64,000 nucleotides of DNA from Helicobacter winghamensis ATCC BAA-430 (GTDB lineage Bacteria > Campylobacterota > Campylobacteria > Campylobacterales > Helicobacteraceae), in contig NZ_CP063533.1 in the NCBI RefSeq assembly GCF_028751035.1, forward strand, positions 1,054,001-1,118,000. Reading direction: 5' to 3'. Below, piece after piece: positions 1 through 10,861 of the stretch; the first letter of the stretch is position 1; each line of letters begins with the position of its first letter. Below the pieces are notes generated by a model, which saw only the letters and a list, made by a program, of their open reading frames with translations, was not told where the DNA came from and did no database searches. The position numbers were made by a program, and so were the translations under genes.

Positions 1-37
1 TAATGCTTCTATAAATATAGCCCATCTACTAATCATC

Positions 38-2374
38 TTAATTCTCACTTCTCAATATAAAATCCATAAAATACGCCTGTCCAATGCTAATTCCGCCATC
101 ATTGCAAGGGATTTTTTTATTAAGATATACCTTTTTACCTTTAAGCTTTTCTAAAGTAAGTTGCGTTAGAAGCGCGTTTTGAAAGCACCCACCACTTAGC
201 GCAACACAAGGGTAATCTTCTGCGACTTTTGCAATCACGCTAGCAAGAGTAATATGAAATCGTAATGCAATCTCGCACGCTTCTACGCCCAACTCTAACT
301 CTTTGCAAATCCCTCTAATCATCGGCTGATAATTTATCACTCCTTCTTTAATTTCATAAGAATACGCACCTAAATTTTGGGATTCCAACTTTTTAAAAGC
401 CTTTAATGCAAGGGATTCTAGCACCATTCCACCTTCCCCCTCATAACTTGCTTGCAAACACACCCCACACAATGCACTAACACCATCAAAAAGCCTACCC
501 GCGCTATTACAAAGCACTTTTGCGCTTTCTTTTAGGTTATAAAAAATCTCTAAATGCTCTTTTGAAAACTCCCTAAACAAAGGTAAATCAAGCTCTTTAT
601 GCCCTTCCTTAAAGCTCTCAAAAACTAAAGATAACCCAAGTCGCTTAATCTCTTTAATCGCCTTTTCTCCCCCTAAAAGCGTAAAATCATCAAAATGCGC
701 CACGCGTTTAAACTCTAAGGGCATTTTTGGATTCCAACTTAAAAACTCGCCTCCCCAAATTTTACCATTCTCCCCATATCCTGTGCCATCAAAAATCACG
801 CCAAGCACAGGCTCATTAATCTCATTTTCAGTAATGTTTGAGAGCAGATGTGCGAAGTGGTGTTGCACACGCTGCGCTTTATTTGAACCTTCAATAAACT
901 CCCTTTGTGTGTAATTTGGATGCAAATCTAGCACAAAATCCTTAAGCGCGCTTTGGTATCGCTCAATAAAAAGCTTTTGCGTGTTTAAAAAATTCTCCAC
1001 ACTTGCAACGCTATCTAAATCCCCTAAATGCGGACTAAGTAGAACTCTATCTTGTGTTTTTAGGCAAAAAGTTGCCTTTTGTTGCGCTCCTAGTGCTAGA
1101 AAATCTTGCTTGCTTTTAAAAGGCAGATTTAAATCGCATAAAAATCCACGAGCACGGCGTAAAACTTGCATTTGCTCCTTACCATTGTATAAAATTGTGC
1201 GAACCAAACTATCATCAATAGGATTTAAAATCTCTCTATCATACAACAGCACGCCATCACACACATCCCCTAAATTCTCTACAATTCCAGAAAAATCCTT
1301 AATAATCGGCTCTCCACTTAAATTTGCACTTGTAAAAATCAATGGAAAATCAATGGCTTCAAAAAGCAAATAATGCAAGGGCGCATAGGGTAAAATCACT
1401 CCTAAAGTTTCAAGGTTTGGGGCGATAACAGAGTGCGGCAAAGGAGATTTATCCTTAAAATCACACAATAAAATTGGAGCAATGTTTGAATCTAAAATCT
1501 CCTTTTGAAATGCGCTTAAATGCACATAAGATTCTGCCATTTTTAAGTCTTTACACATTAAAGCAAAAGGCTTTCTAGGACGATTTTTGCGCATTCTTAA
1601 TACCATAATTGCTTCTGTGTTTAAGCCATTACACACAAGTGCGTAACCGCCAATTCCTTTAACGGCTAAAATTTTTCCTTGTTTTAAAAATTCCACAGCT
1701 TTATCTAATGGATTTTGAGTAAATTCTTTTATAAATTTTTGACACAAAGCAAAATCACTCTGTGAAATCTCTAATTCCTTAAAAAAGCCCAAATTCCCTG
1801 TAAAAAAAAGTTTTGGACCACATTTCTCACAGCAATTAATTTCAGAATGAAACCGCCTAGAGTCAGGATTTTCATATTCTTCTAAACACTCTTTACACAT
1901 TCTAAATTGCGCCATTGCCGTGCTTTTTCTATCATAAGGTAAAGCGTGAATTAAGCTATATCTCCCTCCACAATTTGTGCAACTAATAAAGGGATAATGA
2001 AAGCGACGATTTTTAGGATTCCACATTTCTTCTAAGCATTCTTTACACAACGCAATATCCGCTGGGACAACCGCATTTAAAGCACTCTCTTGCGTACTTT
2101 GTAAAATCTTAAAATCCAAAAAAGATTCCGTCTTTTTACTCTCTGTTTTAGTGATTTTTGTGATTTTTGCAACCTTAGGCGGAGTTTGTAAAGCCTTCTC
2201 AAAGCATTCTAACGCCTCATTTGTGCCTTGTGCTAAGATTGTTACGCCAGAAGTTGTGTTGCGCACATAACCAACAATCCCACATTTCTTAGCAATTTTA
2301 TACACAAAAGGACGGAATCCAACGCCCTGCACAACGCCTTCTAACGCATAAGTTACACACAAATCCTTTAACAT
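38..2374 (-). CDS. hypF: [NiFe]-hydrogenase maturation carbamoyltransferase HypF
   Basis: HypF converts carbamoyl phosphate and ATP into the carbamoyl group that HypE turns into the cyanide ligands of the NiFe hydrogenase centre. The 778-residue protein has the full family layout. An acylphosphatase domain comes first (GVVQGVGFRPF, about residues 12-22). Four CxxC pairs follow (C110/C113, C132/C135, C160/C163, near C182/C185). A YrdC-like domain lies at about 230-410, and a C-terminal Kae1-like domain contains HHFAH. It is the first gene of a leftward unit and diverges from thiE. hypB and hypC are 18 kb away, and hypD and hypE are not in the window. Confidence 0.97.
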   Translation of the reverse strand: MLKDLCVTYALEGVVQGVGFRPFVYKIAKKCGIVGYVRNTTSGVTILAQGTNEALECFEKALQTPPKVAKITKITKTESKKTESFLDFKILQSTQESALNAVVPADIALCKECLEEMWNPKNRRFHYPFISCTNCGGRYSLIHALPYDRKSTAMAQFRMCKECLEEYENPDSRRFHSEINCCEKCGPKLFFTGNLGFFKELEISQSDFALCQKFIKEFTQNPLDKAVEFLKQGKILAVKGIGGYALVCNGLNTEAIMVLRMRKNRPRKPFALMCKDLKMAESYVHLSAFQKEILDSNIAPILLCDFKDKSPLPHSVIAPNLETLGVILPYAPLHYLLFEAIDFPLIFTSANLSGEPIIKDFSGIVENLGDVCDGVLLYDREILNPIDDSLVRTILYNGKEQMQVLRRARGFLCDLNLPFKSKQDFLALGAQQKATFCLKTQDRVLLSPHLGDLDSVASVENFLNTQKLFIERYQSALKDFVLDLHPNYTQREFIEGSNKAQRVQHHFAHLLSNITENEINEPVLGVIFDGTGYGENGKIWGGEFLSWNPKMPLEFKRVAHFDDFTLLGGEKAIKEIKRLGLSLVFESFKEGHKELDLPLFREFSKEHLEIFYNLKESAKVLCNSAGRLFDGVSALCGVCLQASYEGEGGMVLESLALKAFKKLESQNLGAYSYEIKEGVINYQPMIRGICKELELGVEACEIALRFHITLASVIAKVAEDYPCVALSGGCFQNALLTQLTLEKLKGKKVYLNKKIPCNDGGISIGQAYFMDFILRSEN

Positions 2375-2437
2375 TTCAAACTCTCTTTATAGATTAAAGT
2401 ATAAAATTTTAAAATATTTTTGATTAGGATTTACCAA

Positions 2438-3061
2438 ATGTTTCACGGAATCTACGCCATCAGCGACACAAGGTTAACCCCCTACCACGCTCTAAAAGAT
2501 ATGCTAAAACAAGCAATCAGAGGTGGAATCACACTTTTTCAACTCCGCGATAAAAACACTCCAGATTCCACCCTAGCCCCCTTGTGCCTGCCTTTAATGG
2601 ATCTTTGCCACTTGCATCAAATACCCTTTATCCTAAATGATCGCATAGAACTTGCAATATCCTTGCAAACTCAAGGCTTACACATCGGCAAAAAACAAGA
2701 TAATACCCCCTATAACCTTGATGAACTCAGACAAATCCGCACTAAATTTCAAGGAATCTTAGGAATCTCTTGTTATGGTGATTTAACTTTAGCTAAAAAC
2801 GCAAAGCTTATAGGCGCAGATTATATCGCCTTTGGATCGTGTTTTAAATCCACTACTAAACCCAGCGCAAAAACGATTCCACTTGATATTTTCACGCAAG
2901 CCAAACCACTAAACATTCCAATGTGTGCCATAGGTGGCATCCAAAAAGACAATATTGCACAACTAAAAAACGCTCAAATGGCAGCCTGTATTAGTAGTAT
3001 TTGGCAAAATGACATTCCAAGCAATGTCAAAGAACTTCTAAAAAACTTTAAACAAGGATAA
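2438..3061 (+). CDS. thiE: thiamine-phosphate synthase ThiE
   Basis: ThiE joins the pyrimidine and thiazole moieties to make thiamine monophosphate in the cytoplasm. The 207-residue protein shows the family signatures: FQLRDKN near the N-terminus, NDRIELA, LHIGKKQD, the pyrophosphate-contacting segment IAFGSCFKSTTKP, and AIGGI. I chose the ATG at 2438 because TAGGA lies eight bases upstream. A TTG at 2420 is in frame but has no Shine-Dalgarno sequence. The gene ends two bases before the LOG-family gene, so the two are probably co-transcribed. No TPP riboswitch is visible in the short leader. No other thiamine gene is present here. Confidence 0.92.
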   Translation: MFHGIYAISDTRLTPYHALKDMLKQAIRGGITLFQLRDKNTPDSTLAPLCLPLMDLCHLHQIPFILNDRIELAISLQTQGLHIGKKQDNTPYNLDELRQIRTKFQGILGISCYGDLTLAKNAKLIGADYIAFGSCFKSTTKPSAKTIPLDIFTQAKPLNIPMCAIGGIQKDNIAQLKNAQMAACISSIWQNDIPSNVKELLKNFKQG

Positions 3062-3063
3062 CA

Positions 3064-3711
3064 ATGGATTTAGATGCATTAAGACAAGAAATTACTCAAG
3101 TCTTACAAACTTTAGAAAAACTCAAAAACATCATCACAATCTTTGGCGGAGCGCGTGTAGATTCCAAACATCAAGCTTATATCAGCACTCAAGAGCTTGC
3201 ATATACATTAGCTTCACACAATTATTCCATTATGACAGGAGGCGGACCTGGGATTATGGAAGCAGCAAATCGCGGATTAATACAATACAAGCAAGAATCC
3301 AAAAGTGATTCCATCTTTTCCATTGGACTAAATATACAACTCCCACTTGAACAAAAAATGAACCCATATGTTGAAATTCCCTTAGAATTTCAAAACTTCT
3401 TTAGCAGAAAACTTGTTTTTAGCTACAATTCTACAGCTTTTATTGTGGCAATGGGCGGCTATGGTACACTTGATGAACTAAGTGAGGTTTTGGTGCAAAT
3501 CTCTACAGGCAAGCAAAAAAAGATTCCAATTATTCTTTATGGAAAAGATTACTGGAGCGGATTTTTAACTTGGCTAGAAACCACGCCTTTAAAGAAAGCT
3601 TCCATTACAAAGGCTGAGTTAGAACTTCTTACCATAGCTGATTCCCCAAATGAAGTCTTAGAGATTTTAAAACGATTTAAAAAATCGGATTCCCTACTCC
3701 ATACATCATAA
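3064..3711 (+). CDS. LOG-family protein (nucleotide-5'-monophosphate phosphoribohydrolase type)
   Basis: This 215-residue protein belongs to the Rossmann-like LOG / TIGR00730 family, often mislabelled lysine decarboxylase. Members cleave the N-glycosidic bond of nucleoside or cytokinin 5'-monophosphates. Diagnostic motifs are GGGPGIMEAANRG in the N-terminal half and GGYGTLDEL in the C-terminal half, which form the phosphate-binding and catalytic pocket. The gene follows thiE by two bases. The natural substrate in Campylobacterota is not known to me. Its last 35 bases are overlapped on the opposite strand by a candidate 29-codon gene. Confidence 0.85.
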   Translation: MDLDALRQEITQVLQTLEKLKNIITIFGGARVDSKHQAYISTQELAYTLASHNYSIMTGGGPGIMEAANRGLIQYKQESKSDSIFSIGLNIQLPLEQKMNPYVEIPLEFQNFFSRKLVFSYNSTAFIVAMGGYGTLDELSEVLVQISTGKQKKIPIILYGKDYWSGFLTWLETTPLKKASITKAELELLTIADSPNEVLEILKRFKKSDSLLHTS

Positions 3712-3766
3712 AAAGCACCATAAATGCAGCAAATATACCTAAAAGCAATGGAAGAAACTTTGCCAT
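3677..3766 (-). CDS. candidate 29-residue single-pass membrane miniprotein
   Basis: On the minus strand an ATG at 3766 is preceded by AAGGA with a seven-base gap. It opens a 29-codon frame ending in TAA. The peptide begins MAKFLPLLLGIFAAF and continues as a near-continuous hydrophobic stretch (residues 4-25), ending in GVGNPIF. It looks like one membrane helix with a positive N-terminus. It lies in the 80-base gap between the LOG gene and rarA and overlaps the 3' end of the LOG gene in antisense. I recognise no family. The strong ribosome site and clean helix argue for a real gene, but a chance frame cannot be excluded. Confidence 0.5.
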   Translation of the reverse strand: MAKFLPLLLGIFAAFMVLFMMYGVGNPIF

Positions 3767-3791
3767 ATACACATCCTTAAAGTGAGAAAAA

Positions 3792-4967
3792 ATGAAAGAC
3801 TTAGCATACAATAAAAGACCTAAAAACTTTCAGCAATTCATCGGACAAACACATCTTTTTGGGGAAAACGCACCATTTATGCGTTTAATTTTAAACAAAA
3901 AGATTCCACATTCCTTCTTCTTCGGACCTCCCGGAAGTGGTAAAACAAGTGCCGCAATGCTCATTGCTAAGACTATGGATTATCCCTTTTACTCCCTAAA
4001 TGCGACAAATTTTAAAACAGAAGATTTACGCAATATCCTTAAAAACTATCAAAATACCTTGCAAAAGCCCATAATTTTCATTGATGAAGTGCATAGACTC
4101 AATAAATCACAGCAAGAATTATTGCTTCCTATTATGGAAAATCACATTGCTTTAATCTTGGGAGCTTCTACAGAAAATCCTTATTTCGCACTTACTCAAG
4201 CAATTCGTTCGCGCTCCATGGTGTTTGAATTTAAGCCCTTAAACAAACAAGATTTAGAGCAAATTTTAGAGCCTTTTGCTCTAGAAAAGGAAGTACAAGA
4301 GTTTCTTATAAGCACAAGTGGAGGCGATGCAAGGGCTATGCTAAACTTGCTAGATTGCGCACAAAGCACGCAATTACCACTCAATGTAGAATTACTAAAA
4401 TCCTTGCGCAAAACTTCATTAAGCGGCACAAGTGAACTAGATACGCATTACGATTTAACCTCAGCAATGATTAAAAGTATCCGCGGAAGTGATGAAAATG
4501 CGGCAATTTATTATCTTGCTTGCTTAATCCAAGGAGGAGAAAATCCAGAATTTATCGCAAGAAGGCTTGTAATTTTAGCTAGCGAAGACATCGGCAATGC
4601 AAATCCAAATGCACTAAATCTAGCAAATTCCACAATGCAAAGCGTTGCAAAAATCGGCTACCCAGAAGCTAGGATTATTCTTAGTCAATGCGTGATTTAC
4701 CTTTGTGCAAGCCCTAAGTCAAATTGCGCGTATCTAGCAATCAATACCGCCTTAGATTATGTAGAAAAACACCCAAACATCACAATTCCGCCACACATCA
4801 AACAATTTCACAGAGACTATCTCTACCCTCACGACTTTGGTGGTTATGTAAAACAAAACTATTTAGACAAAGAACTAAAATTTGTTAAATGGCTTCCCAA
4901 GGGTTTTGAAAAAACCCTAAAAGAATGGCTAGATAAAATTAAAGGAATCACAAACAGGAATAATTAA
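3792..4967 (+). CDS. rarA: replication-associated recombination protein RarA (MgsA) AAA+ ATPase
   Basis: RarA/MgsA is a clamp-loader-like AAA+ ATPase that acts at stalled replication forks with single-stranded DNA-binding protein. The 391-residue sequence has Walker A GPPGSGKT at 45-52 and Walker B IIFIDEVH at 94-101. It also has the sensor-1 segment LGASTENPYF and the C-terminal oligomerisation domain with SEDIGNANPNAL. Length and motif order match the family. It reads rightward and ends just before the converging chemoreceptor gene, with only 12 bases between the stops. Confidence 0.93.
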   Translation: MKDLAYNKRPKNFQQFIGQTHLFGENAPFMRLILNKKIPHSFFFGPPGSGKTSAAMLIAKTMDYPFYSLNATNFKTEDLRNILKNYQNTLQKPIIFIDEVHRLNKSQQELLLPIMENHIALILGASTENPYFALTQAIRSRSMVFEFKPLNKQDLEQILEPFALEKEVQEFLISTSGGDARAMLNLLDCAQSTQLPLNVELLKSLRKTSLSGTSELDTHYDLTSAMIKSIRGSDENAAIYYLACLIQGGENPEFIARRLVILASEDIGNANPNALNLANSTMQSVAKIGYPEARIILSQCVIYLCASPKSNCAYLAINTALDYVEKHPNITIPPHIKQFHRDYLYPHDFGGYVKQNYLDKELKFVKWLPKGFEKTLKEWLDKIKGITNRNN

Positions 4968-4979
4968 ATAAATTTCTAC

Positions 4980-6614
4980 TTAAAATCTTTTTTTATTTAC
5001 TTCATTTACAATTTGACTTACAATTGTTTCAAGCTCCATTGTAATTTGATGAGAATTCTGAGCAACCGATAGATTTTGCTGTGTTTGTTCATCAACATTT
5101 GCAATTGCTTGATTAATTTGACTAATTGCTTGTGTTTGTTCGCTAATTCCCTCACTCATCTCACTAATGCCTTGCGATAAGATATTAACATTTGCTTCAA
5201 TCTCTGTTAAAGATTTTTCTGTGCGTTCTGCAAGCTTTCTCACTTCATCTGCAACGACTGCAAACCCCCTGCCATGCTCTCCCGCTCTTGCTGCCTCAAT
5301 GGCAGCATTTAGTGCTAGTAAGTTTGTCTGCTCCGCAATATCTCTAATAATATTAATAATGTTTTTAATATCTTCACTTTGTCTAATAACTTCACTTGCT
5401 TTATCGTTTATATTGCTCATTGAACTACTCATATGTTCAACTGCTGCTGCACTCTCTTGAACAGAAGCGGCTTGAGAATTCGCACTTGCATTTAATGTCT
5501 GCACATAATCTTTTAGATTATTTGCCTTACTTTGAAGCAAATTTGCCTGCTCTAAATTACTCTTTAACATTTTTGTAATCTCATCGCCTAACAAATTTGT
5601 AATCATCTCCACATCACCGCTAGCGTTTGGAACTCTTGAAGTAAAATCTAACACCTTAAAGCTATCAAATGTTTCTTGTATTATGCATATATCACTCCCA
5701 ACCCTTGATTGAAGTGCTGAAATCATTTGGTTAAGGGTTTTGCGCAGTTGCTCCAAACCTGGATTTGATGGAATCGTATTAATTCTAGCTGTTAGATTAC
5801 CATTTTCAACTTCTGTAGCCTTGACAAAAGATTCATCAAGTGCTTTTTTATCCTGTTTTAAGCCTTCTTTAATATTTGTAATATTTGTATTAATTAAATT
5901 TGCCATAATCCCAAATTCATCTTTAGATTTAATAGCTATCGCTTTTGGATTATCATTTTTATGATTAAGAAAGTCAAAGAAATCAACTAAACCAAACTCT
6001 ATTGCTCTTATGGAATTTACAAGATACGACTTTGAAAACCACAAAATCAAACTAGATAAAATAACTATACTAGCAATAATGGCGATTGAATAAAAAGACA
6101 AAACATTGACAGAATCCAAAAAGTCTGCTCTGCTTTGCTCTGAAATCTTGCCTGTAAGCTCCATCTCACTTTGAAATACATCTTTAAGTCCTCGCCAAAT
6201 TTTTGTTGTGTCTTTTATATCTTGCGTTGCTATCGGTACATTAGCCTTTATCTTTTTAAGCAAAGTTTCATTCTGCACCCTAAAAGCATTCACAATTTGT
6301 TGAAACTGTTCTCTTTTTCCAACCGCCTCCACATATTTATCTGTATTGCTAATAAAGTTATTTAATGCTCTTTCAAGGTTCTTAATAGCCGTTTCTTCAT
6401 AGCCAAAAATATTAAGATTCCTAATTGCGACACTTGTCTGAAATCCTTCCATTAAGCCATCATCCAAATAATTGTATTTGCGCACAGAATCTGAATAAGC
6501 ATCAAATGATGAACTCACTTGATTTAAGAAAATAGAAATTGCTATTAGTAGCGCAACTAGCAATGCACCAATCACAGATATTATAACAATAACCTTAGTG
6601 TTAAGCGACTTCAT
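4980..6614 (-). CDS. transmembrane methyl-accepting chemotaxis protein
   Basis: This is a 544-residue chemoreceptor that relays periplasmic ligand binding to CheA/CheW. A first membrane helix lies at about residues 8-29. A helical periplasmic domain of about 145 residues follows, then a second membrane helix ([19 protein letters not shown]), a HAMP-like linker and a C-terminal signalling hairpin. The hairpin tip is the conserved [20 protein letters not shown]. There is no C-terminal CheR-binding pentapeptide. The start is the ATG seven bases after AAGGAGGT. A GTG nine bases further upstream abuts the Shine-Dalgarno and is unlikely. The ligand cannot be predicted. The 140-base upstream gap holds no clear sigma54 or sigma28 promoter. 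Confidence 0.93.
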   Translation of the reverse strand: MKSLNTKVIVIISVIGALLVALLIAISIFLNQVSSSFDAYSDSVRKYNYLDDGLMEGFQTSVAIRNLNIFGYEETAIKNLERALNNFISNTDKYVEAVGKREQFQQIVNAFRVQNETLLKKIKANVPIATQDIKDTTKIWRGLKDVFQSEMELTGKISEQSRADFLDSVNVLSFYSIAIIASIVILSSLILWFSKSYLVNSIRAIEFGLVDFFDFLNHKNDNPKAIAIKSKDEFGIMANLINTNITNIKEGLKQDKKALDESFVKATEVENGNLTARINTIPSNPGLEQLRKTLNQMISALQSRVGSDICIIQETFDSFKVLDFTSRVPNASGDVEMITNLLGDEITKMLKSNLEQANLLQSKANNLKDYVQTLNASANSQAASVQESAAAVEHMSSSMSNINDKASEVIRQSEDIKNIINIIRDIAEQTNLLALNAAIEAARAGEHGRGFAVVADEVRKLAERTEKSLTEIEANVNILSQGISEMSEGISEQTQAISQINQAIANVDEQTQQNLSVAQNSHQITMELETIVSQIVNEVNKKRF

Positions 6615-6763
6615 AGATTTCACCTCCTTATCTAAAAATCAAAAATTCTGACTTGACTAAGCAATCTAAAATTAAACCGCATTTATTTTAAATCTGCAAA
6701 TATTACAGAACAAAATCTAATCTAACTCCTTATCCAGCTAAAATATCACAACTCCATTTCAAC

Positions 6764-7543
6764 TTATTTAATTTCCTTAATAAAAGCATCCTTATTAATT
6801 TTTTCTCTAATCTCACCAAGTTTATTTTGTGCTTCTTGCTTACTTGCAAAAGGACCAATTAACAAGCGATTATTATCCCCAGCCTTTTGCATTCTGTAAC
6901 TTAACTTTTCTGCTTCAATAAGCCCCATTAACTGCTTATTAGGTGAAAATTTACTAAAAGAACCCACTTGCACATAAAATCCTTTTGTTGCTTCACTGCC
7001 TTGTAATGCCGGATCACTTGCTTTGACATTCTTAAAAGAATCTGCTGGATTTTGCTTAATGGATTCTATCTTTGGAGTTTCAGGTTTTACAGCTTGCGGT
7101 TTTGTAGGTGCTGTTGGCATTGCAGATTCTATTGGTTTTGACTCTGGCGCACTTGGAAGATTTTGTCCACCTTGCTTTGCTTGTTCAGCCTTAATTTGTT
7201 CAATAATTCTCTGGAATTGATCATCGGCATTTCCACTTCCTTGAATTGGCTCTTGACCAAAATCATTTGATTGGGTATTTGATGCTTGCGAATTTGATGC
7301 TTGGTGTTCAACACGCTCTAATGGCTTTTGAGCCTCCATTTGCACTTCTTCTTGTTTAGAATCTCCTTGAAGCATATACACAACCAAAATCACAACAGCA
7401 AATAATAGCACGCCAATCGCACTCAACAGGATAATTTTCTTACTGCCACTTTCTTTCAATTCATCAGCATCATCACTGCCGCTAATTAATAAATCATCTA
7501 ACTCTAGCTCTTTTTGCTCTTTTTTAGATTCTAATTCTGTCAT
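6764..7543 (-). CDS. SPOR-domain inner-membrane protein
   Basis: This 259-residue protein has a short acidic cytoplasmic segment and one membrane helix at about 36-58. A long Gln/Pro/Ser-rich periplasmic linker follows, then a C-terminal SPOR domain (about 185-259, starting GFYVQVGSFSKF). SPOR domains bind denuded glycan strands at the division septum, so a role in cell division or wall remodelling is likely. I place the start at the ATG after AGGAGAAAAA. Longer in-frame starts run into the upstream DUF1882 gene. It is last in the cvpA-lysS-glyA-DUF1882-SPOR series, the order I know from H. pylori (HP0181-HP0185). Confidence 0.88.
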   Translation of the reverse strand: MTELESKKEQKELELDDLLISGSDDADELKESGSKKIILLSAIGVLLFAVVILVVYMLQGDSKQEEVQMEAQKPLERVEHQASNSQASNTQSNDFGQEPIQGSGNADDQFQRIIEQIKAEQAKQGGQNLPSAPESKPIESAMPTAPTKPQAVKPETPKIESIKQNPADSFKNVKASDPALQGSEATKGFYVQVGSFSKFSPNKQLMGLIEAEKLSYRMQKAGDNNRLLIGPFASKQEAQNKLGEIREKINKDAFIKEIK

Positions 7544-7553
7544 TTTTTCTCCT

Positions 7554-8099
7554 TTACATATGTCTTGACCAAGATGCTCCGCGTTCTTTCTGATAAACCT
7601 CATAAGGAATCGCTAAAATATTAAAACTACGCGGAATATCAATAGATGGGAACATCTTCCACTCTGTAGGCATTTTTTGTGCAAGTTTCGCACCAAGCAT
7701 TTTAGCCAACTGACAAGCTTCTTGAAAAGTCGTGTGTCCCTTATGTACATACAAATGCAAATGCCCTGGCGTCTTTGTTTCATAAGCAGTAAAATTAATA
7801 AACCCCTCTTCTCGCAATAATAACTGGGCTCTATGCCAAAAACGCTCTGCATTAAATCCATTATAGTCAAACACAATATTTTCCACCTTATCTTGTGCGT
7901 TAATCAATGAGTGAGCAATGGTAATTTCCTTTTTAAAATGACTTTGCAAAAGATTTCTAGTAATGGGCTCATCTACTTTCTTAAACTTATCATAAAAGAT
8001 TTTCCCATTGTGCTGAATCTTCGTACCTAGTCCATGCTCTTTAATCCAATAATGCGAAGTGATCATTTTGATTAATTTTAAGTCCATATCAGTTACCAC
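7554..8099 (-). CDS. DUF1882-family conserved protein
   Basis: This 181-residue cytoplasmic protein matches the DUF1882 family found next to glyA in Helicobacter and Campylobacter. It has no signal peptide or membrane segment. Notable segments are [15 protein letters not shown] and [18 protein letters not shown]. The GTG at 8099 is chosen because AAAGGAG stands seven bases upstream. The in-frame ATG at 8087 would be 19 bases away. The biochemical role is unknown. Conserved linkage between glyA and the SPOR gene is the main clue, and the short gaps suggest a common transcript. Confidence 0.85.
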   Translation of the reverse strand: MVTDMDLKLIKMITSHYWIKEHGLGTKIQHNGKIFYDKFKKVDEPITRNLLQSHFKKEITIAHSLINAQDKVENIVFDYNGFNAERFWHRAQLLLREEGFINFTAYETKTPGHLHLYVHKGHTTFQEACQLAKMLGAKLAQKMPTEWKMFPSIDIPRSFNILAIPYEVYQKERGASWSRHM

Positions 8100-8111
8100 T
8101 GCATTACTCCT

Positions 8112-9362
8112 TTAAAAAATTGCTTTATTGTAAATTGGAAATTGTAGCGCAAGTTCCTTTAATTCCATTTTTATTTTTTCTTGCTTTTGTGTATTTTGAA
8201 TATCATCTAATACATCGGCGATTTTATTTGCCACAATGTCAAATTCTCTCTCTTTAAAACCCCTAGCGGTTAATGCTGGAGATCCAATTCTAACACCACT
8301 TGTTACAAATGGACTTCTAATCTCCCCTGGAACAGTGTTTTTATTAACAGTAATCCCAGCATTTCCTAAGGCTAAATCTGCCTCTTTTCCGCTAAATTCT
8401 TTATCAAGAAAGGACAATAAAACCAAATGATTATCCGTGCCATCACTTACAATTTTATATCCCCTTTGCATAAGCACATTTGCCAAAGTCTTTGCATTAG
8501 CCTTAACTTGTTTTGCGTATCCCTTCCAAGAGGGCTTAAGATTCTCTCCAAAGCCTACCGCCTTACCTGCAATCACATGCATTAGCGGTCCCCCTTGCAT
8601 TCCTGGAAACACTGCTTTATCAATTTTCTTTGCATATTCTTCGTTATTAGTCAAAATTAATCCACCCCTAGGACCTCTTAGTGTTTTATGTGTTGTTGTG
8701 GTAACTACATCTGCATAAGGAAAAGGATTTGCATATTCACCCGCTACCACAAGCCCTGCAATATGAGCAACATCTGCCATTAAAACTGCCCCTACACTAT
8801 CGGCAATCTCTCTAAACTTAGCAAAATCTAGCACTCTAGAATACGCACTAAACCCACACACAATTAAATTTGGCTTCACTACTTTTGCAATTTCAGCAAC
8901 TTTATCATAATTAATATATCCATCGAGCTCTACACCATAAAAAAAGCTCTGATACATTTGCCCTGTAATGCTAACCTTTGCTCCGTGTGTCAAATGCCCT
9001 CCATGGCTTAAATCCATTCCTAAAATCTTATCATAAGGTTTTAAAAGCGCAGAATACACCGCTGTGTTTGCTTGACTTCCTGCGTGGGGTTGCACATTTG
9101 CAAAAGCACAACCAAAAAGCTCTTTTGCTCTCTCGATTGCGATTTCTTCAATCTTATCTACAAACTCACAACCTCCATAATAACGCTTATAAGGATAACC
9201 TTCAGCATATTTATTTGTTAAAACACTCCCCATTGCCTCCATTACACTAGGGAAAGTAAAATTCTCACTTGCAATCATCTCTAAATGCGTATTTTGACGC
9301 TCTAGCTCTTGATTGATTAACTCTAAAATCTTTGGATCAGTCTGCTCTAAAATATAATTCAT
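8112..9362 (-). CDS. glyA: serine hydroxymethyltransferase GlyA
   Basis: GlyA interconverts serine and glycine with tetrahydrofolate, using pyridoxal phosphate, and is the main source of one-carbon units. The 416-residue protein has the PLP-lysine motif [16 protein letters not shown] and the substrate region [15 protein letters not shown] near the N-terminus, both typical of fold-type I SHMT. AAAGGA precedes its ATG inside the end of lysS. The two genes overlap by the four bases ATGA, so translation is probably coupled. Confidence 0.98.
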   Translation of the reverse strand: MNYILEQTDPKILELINQELERQNTHLEMIASENFTFPSVMEAMGSVLTNKYAEGYPYKRYYGGCEFVDKIEEIAIERAKELFGCAFANVQPHAGSQANTAVYSALLKPYDKILGMDLSHGGHLTHGAKVSITGQMYQSFFYGVELDGYINYDKVAEIAKVVKPNLIVCGFSAYSRVLDFAKFREIADSVGAVLMADVAHIAGLVVAGEYANPFPYADVVTTTTHKTLRGPRGGLILTNNEEYAKKIDKAVFPGMQGGPLMHVIAGKAVGFGENLKPSWKGYAKQVKANAKTLANVLMQRGYKIVSDGTDNHLVLLSFLDKEFSGKEADLALGNAGITVNKNTVPGEIRSPFVTSGVRIGSPALTARGFKEREFDIVANKIADVLDDIQNTQKQEKIKMELKELALQFPIYNKAIF

Positions 9363-10861
9363 TTTTCTTCCTTTATTTCTTTTTTCTGCGGTTTTAAAGC
9401 GGGGAATAAAATCACATCTTTAATGCTTATATTGCCTGTTAATAGCATTACAAGCCTATCAATCCCTATCCCTTCCCCGGCAGTTGGTGGCATACCATAA
9501 GAAAGGGCGGTGATATAATCCTCGTCCATATATTGTGCCTCCTCATCACCCGCTTCTTTGGCGGCAACTTGCGCCTTAAAACGCTCTAGTTGATCTAGCG
9601 GATCATTTAATTCACTAAAACCATTAGCAATCTCACTTCCACCAATAAACAGCTCAAATCTATCCGCGATATAAGGATTTGTATCATTGCGCCTTGCTAA
9701 AGGACTAATAGCAATAGGAAAGTCTGTAATAAATGTGGGATTAATCAACTTTTCTTCTACAAATGCGTCAAATGCTTCACTTTGTAGCTTCCCTAGCTCC
9801 ATTTTAGATTCCAACTTTACATTATTTTGCAACAAATATTCATACAATGCATTTTCATTTGTTGCTACCCCTCTAGGGATTCCACCAATCTCGACAAGTG
9901 CATCTTCATAACTAATTTCTCTAAATGTGCTAAAATCAATGCTTTTACCATTAAATTCTAATTGCTTAGGCAATTTTAGCATTTCTAATAAAAAATAAAA
10001 TAATTCTTTAGTTAATGCGATTAAATCCTTATAATCCTTATACGCCCAGTAAAATTCAATCATCGTAAATTCCGGATTATGCGAGTGATCCATTCCTTCA
10101 TTTCTAAAATTACGATTAATCTCAAAAACCGCTTCAAATCCCCCAACAATCAGTCTTTTTAAATAAAGTTCCGGTGCAATTCTAAGGTAGCGTTCCACAT
10201 TGAGCGCATTGTGATAGGTTACAAAGGGTTTAGCATTAGCACCACCGGGAATGGGATGCATCATTGGCGTTTCTACTTCTAAAAATTCCTTAGATTCAAA
10301 GAATTTACGCACACAAGACACAATGCGCGAGCGTAAAATAAAACTATCGCGCACCTTGCTATTCATAATTAGATCCAAATATCTTTGACGATAGCGCAAC
10401 TCAATATCCACTAATCCGTGAAATTTCTCAGGTAATGGAGAAATGGCTTTAGTGAGAATCTTAAATTCCAAAGCATGCAGGCTTAATTCTCCTGTTTTAG
10501 TTACAAAAGGAAAGCCCTTTGCTACCACAATATCACCCACTTCAATATATTTTTTAAACACTTCAAAATTTTCATCTAATTCATTTTTAGAAAGATACAC
10601 TTGTAGCACGCCACTATAATCTTCAATCTTAATAAACGCAGCCTTGCCCATTAAGCGGATAAACTTAATTCTCCCTGCAACTTGCGCGCTTTTACTAGTA
10701 TCTTTTCTCTCTTCTAAGTCTTGCACATCTTTAAAAGTTTGCAAAAACTCTTGTGTGCTACTTTCTTTTATAATTCCATTGCCATAAGGATTAATCCCTA
10801 TCTGGCGTAACGCATCAGCTTTTGCAATGCGTCCTGCCACATACATATCATTTTCAAACAT
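9359..10861 (-). CDS. lysS: lysyl-tRNA synthetase, class II
   Basis: LysS charges tRNA-Lys. The 500-residue protein has an N-terminal OB-fold anticodon-binding domain (about 50-160) and a class II catalytic core. Motif 2 is seen in [20 protein letters not shown] and motif 3 in [12 protein letters not shown]. It overlaps cvpA upstream by eight bases and glyA downstream by four, forming a compact unit. One exact copy of the over-represented word (as AAGTTGGAATC) is embedded in the coding sequence and encodes KLES in the [10 protein letters not shown] stretch. Confidence 0.98.
   Translation of the reverse strand: MFENDMYVAGRIAKADALRQIGINPYGNGIIKESSTQEFLQTFKDVQDLEERKDTSKSAQVAGRIKFIRLMGKAAFIKIEDYSGVLQVYLSKNELDENFEVFKKYIEVGDIVVAKGFPFVTKTGELSLHALEFKILTKAISPLPEKFHGLVDIELRYRQRYLDLIMNSKVRDSFILRSRIVSCVRKFFESKEFLEVETPMMHPIPGGANAKPFVTYHNALNVERYLRIAPELYLKRLIVGGFEAVFEINRNFRNEGMDHSHNPEFTMIEFYWAYKDYKDLIALTKELFYFLLEMLKLPKQLEFNGKSIDFSTFREISYEDALVEIGGIPRGVATNENALYEYLLQNNVKLESKMELGKLQSEAFDAFVEEKLINPTFITDFPIAISPLARRNDTNPYIADRFELFIGGSEIANGFSELNDPLDQLERFKAQVAAKEAGDEEAQYMDEDYITALSYGMPPTAGEGIGIDRLVMLLTGNISIKDVILFPALKPQKKEIKEEK

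Noticed and set aside
981-1373. Plus-strand open frame of 130 codons opposite hypF
   Set aside because: It lies wholly inside a well-supported gene on the other strand, lacks a ribosome site and encodes a low-complexity Ser/Lys/Pro-rich peptide. It is a shadow frame.
2375-2437. TPP riboswitch before thiE
   Set aside because: The gap is only 63 bases and lacks the conserved CUGAGA and thi-box elements.
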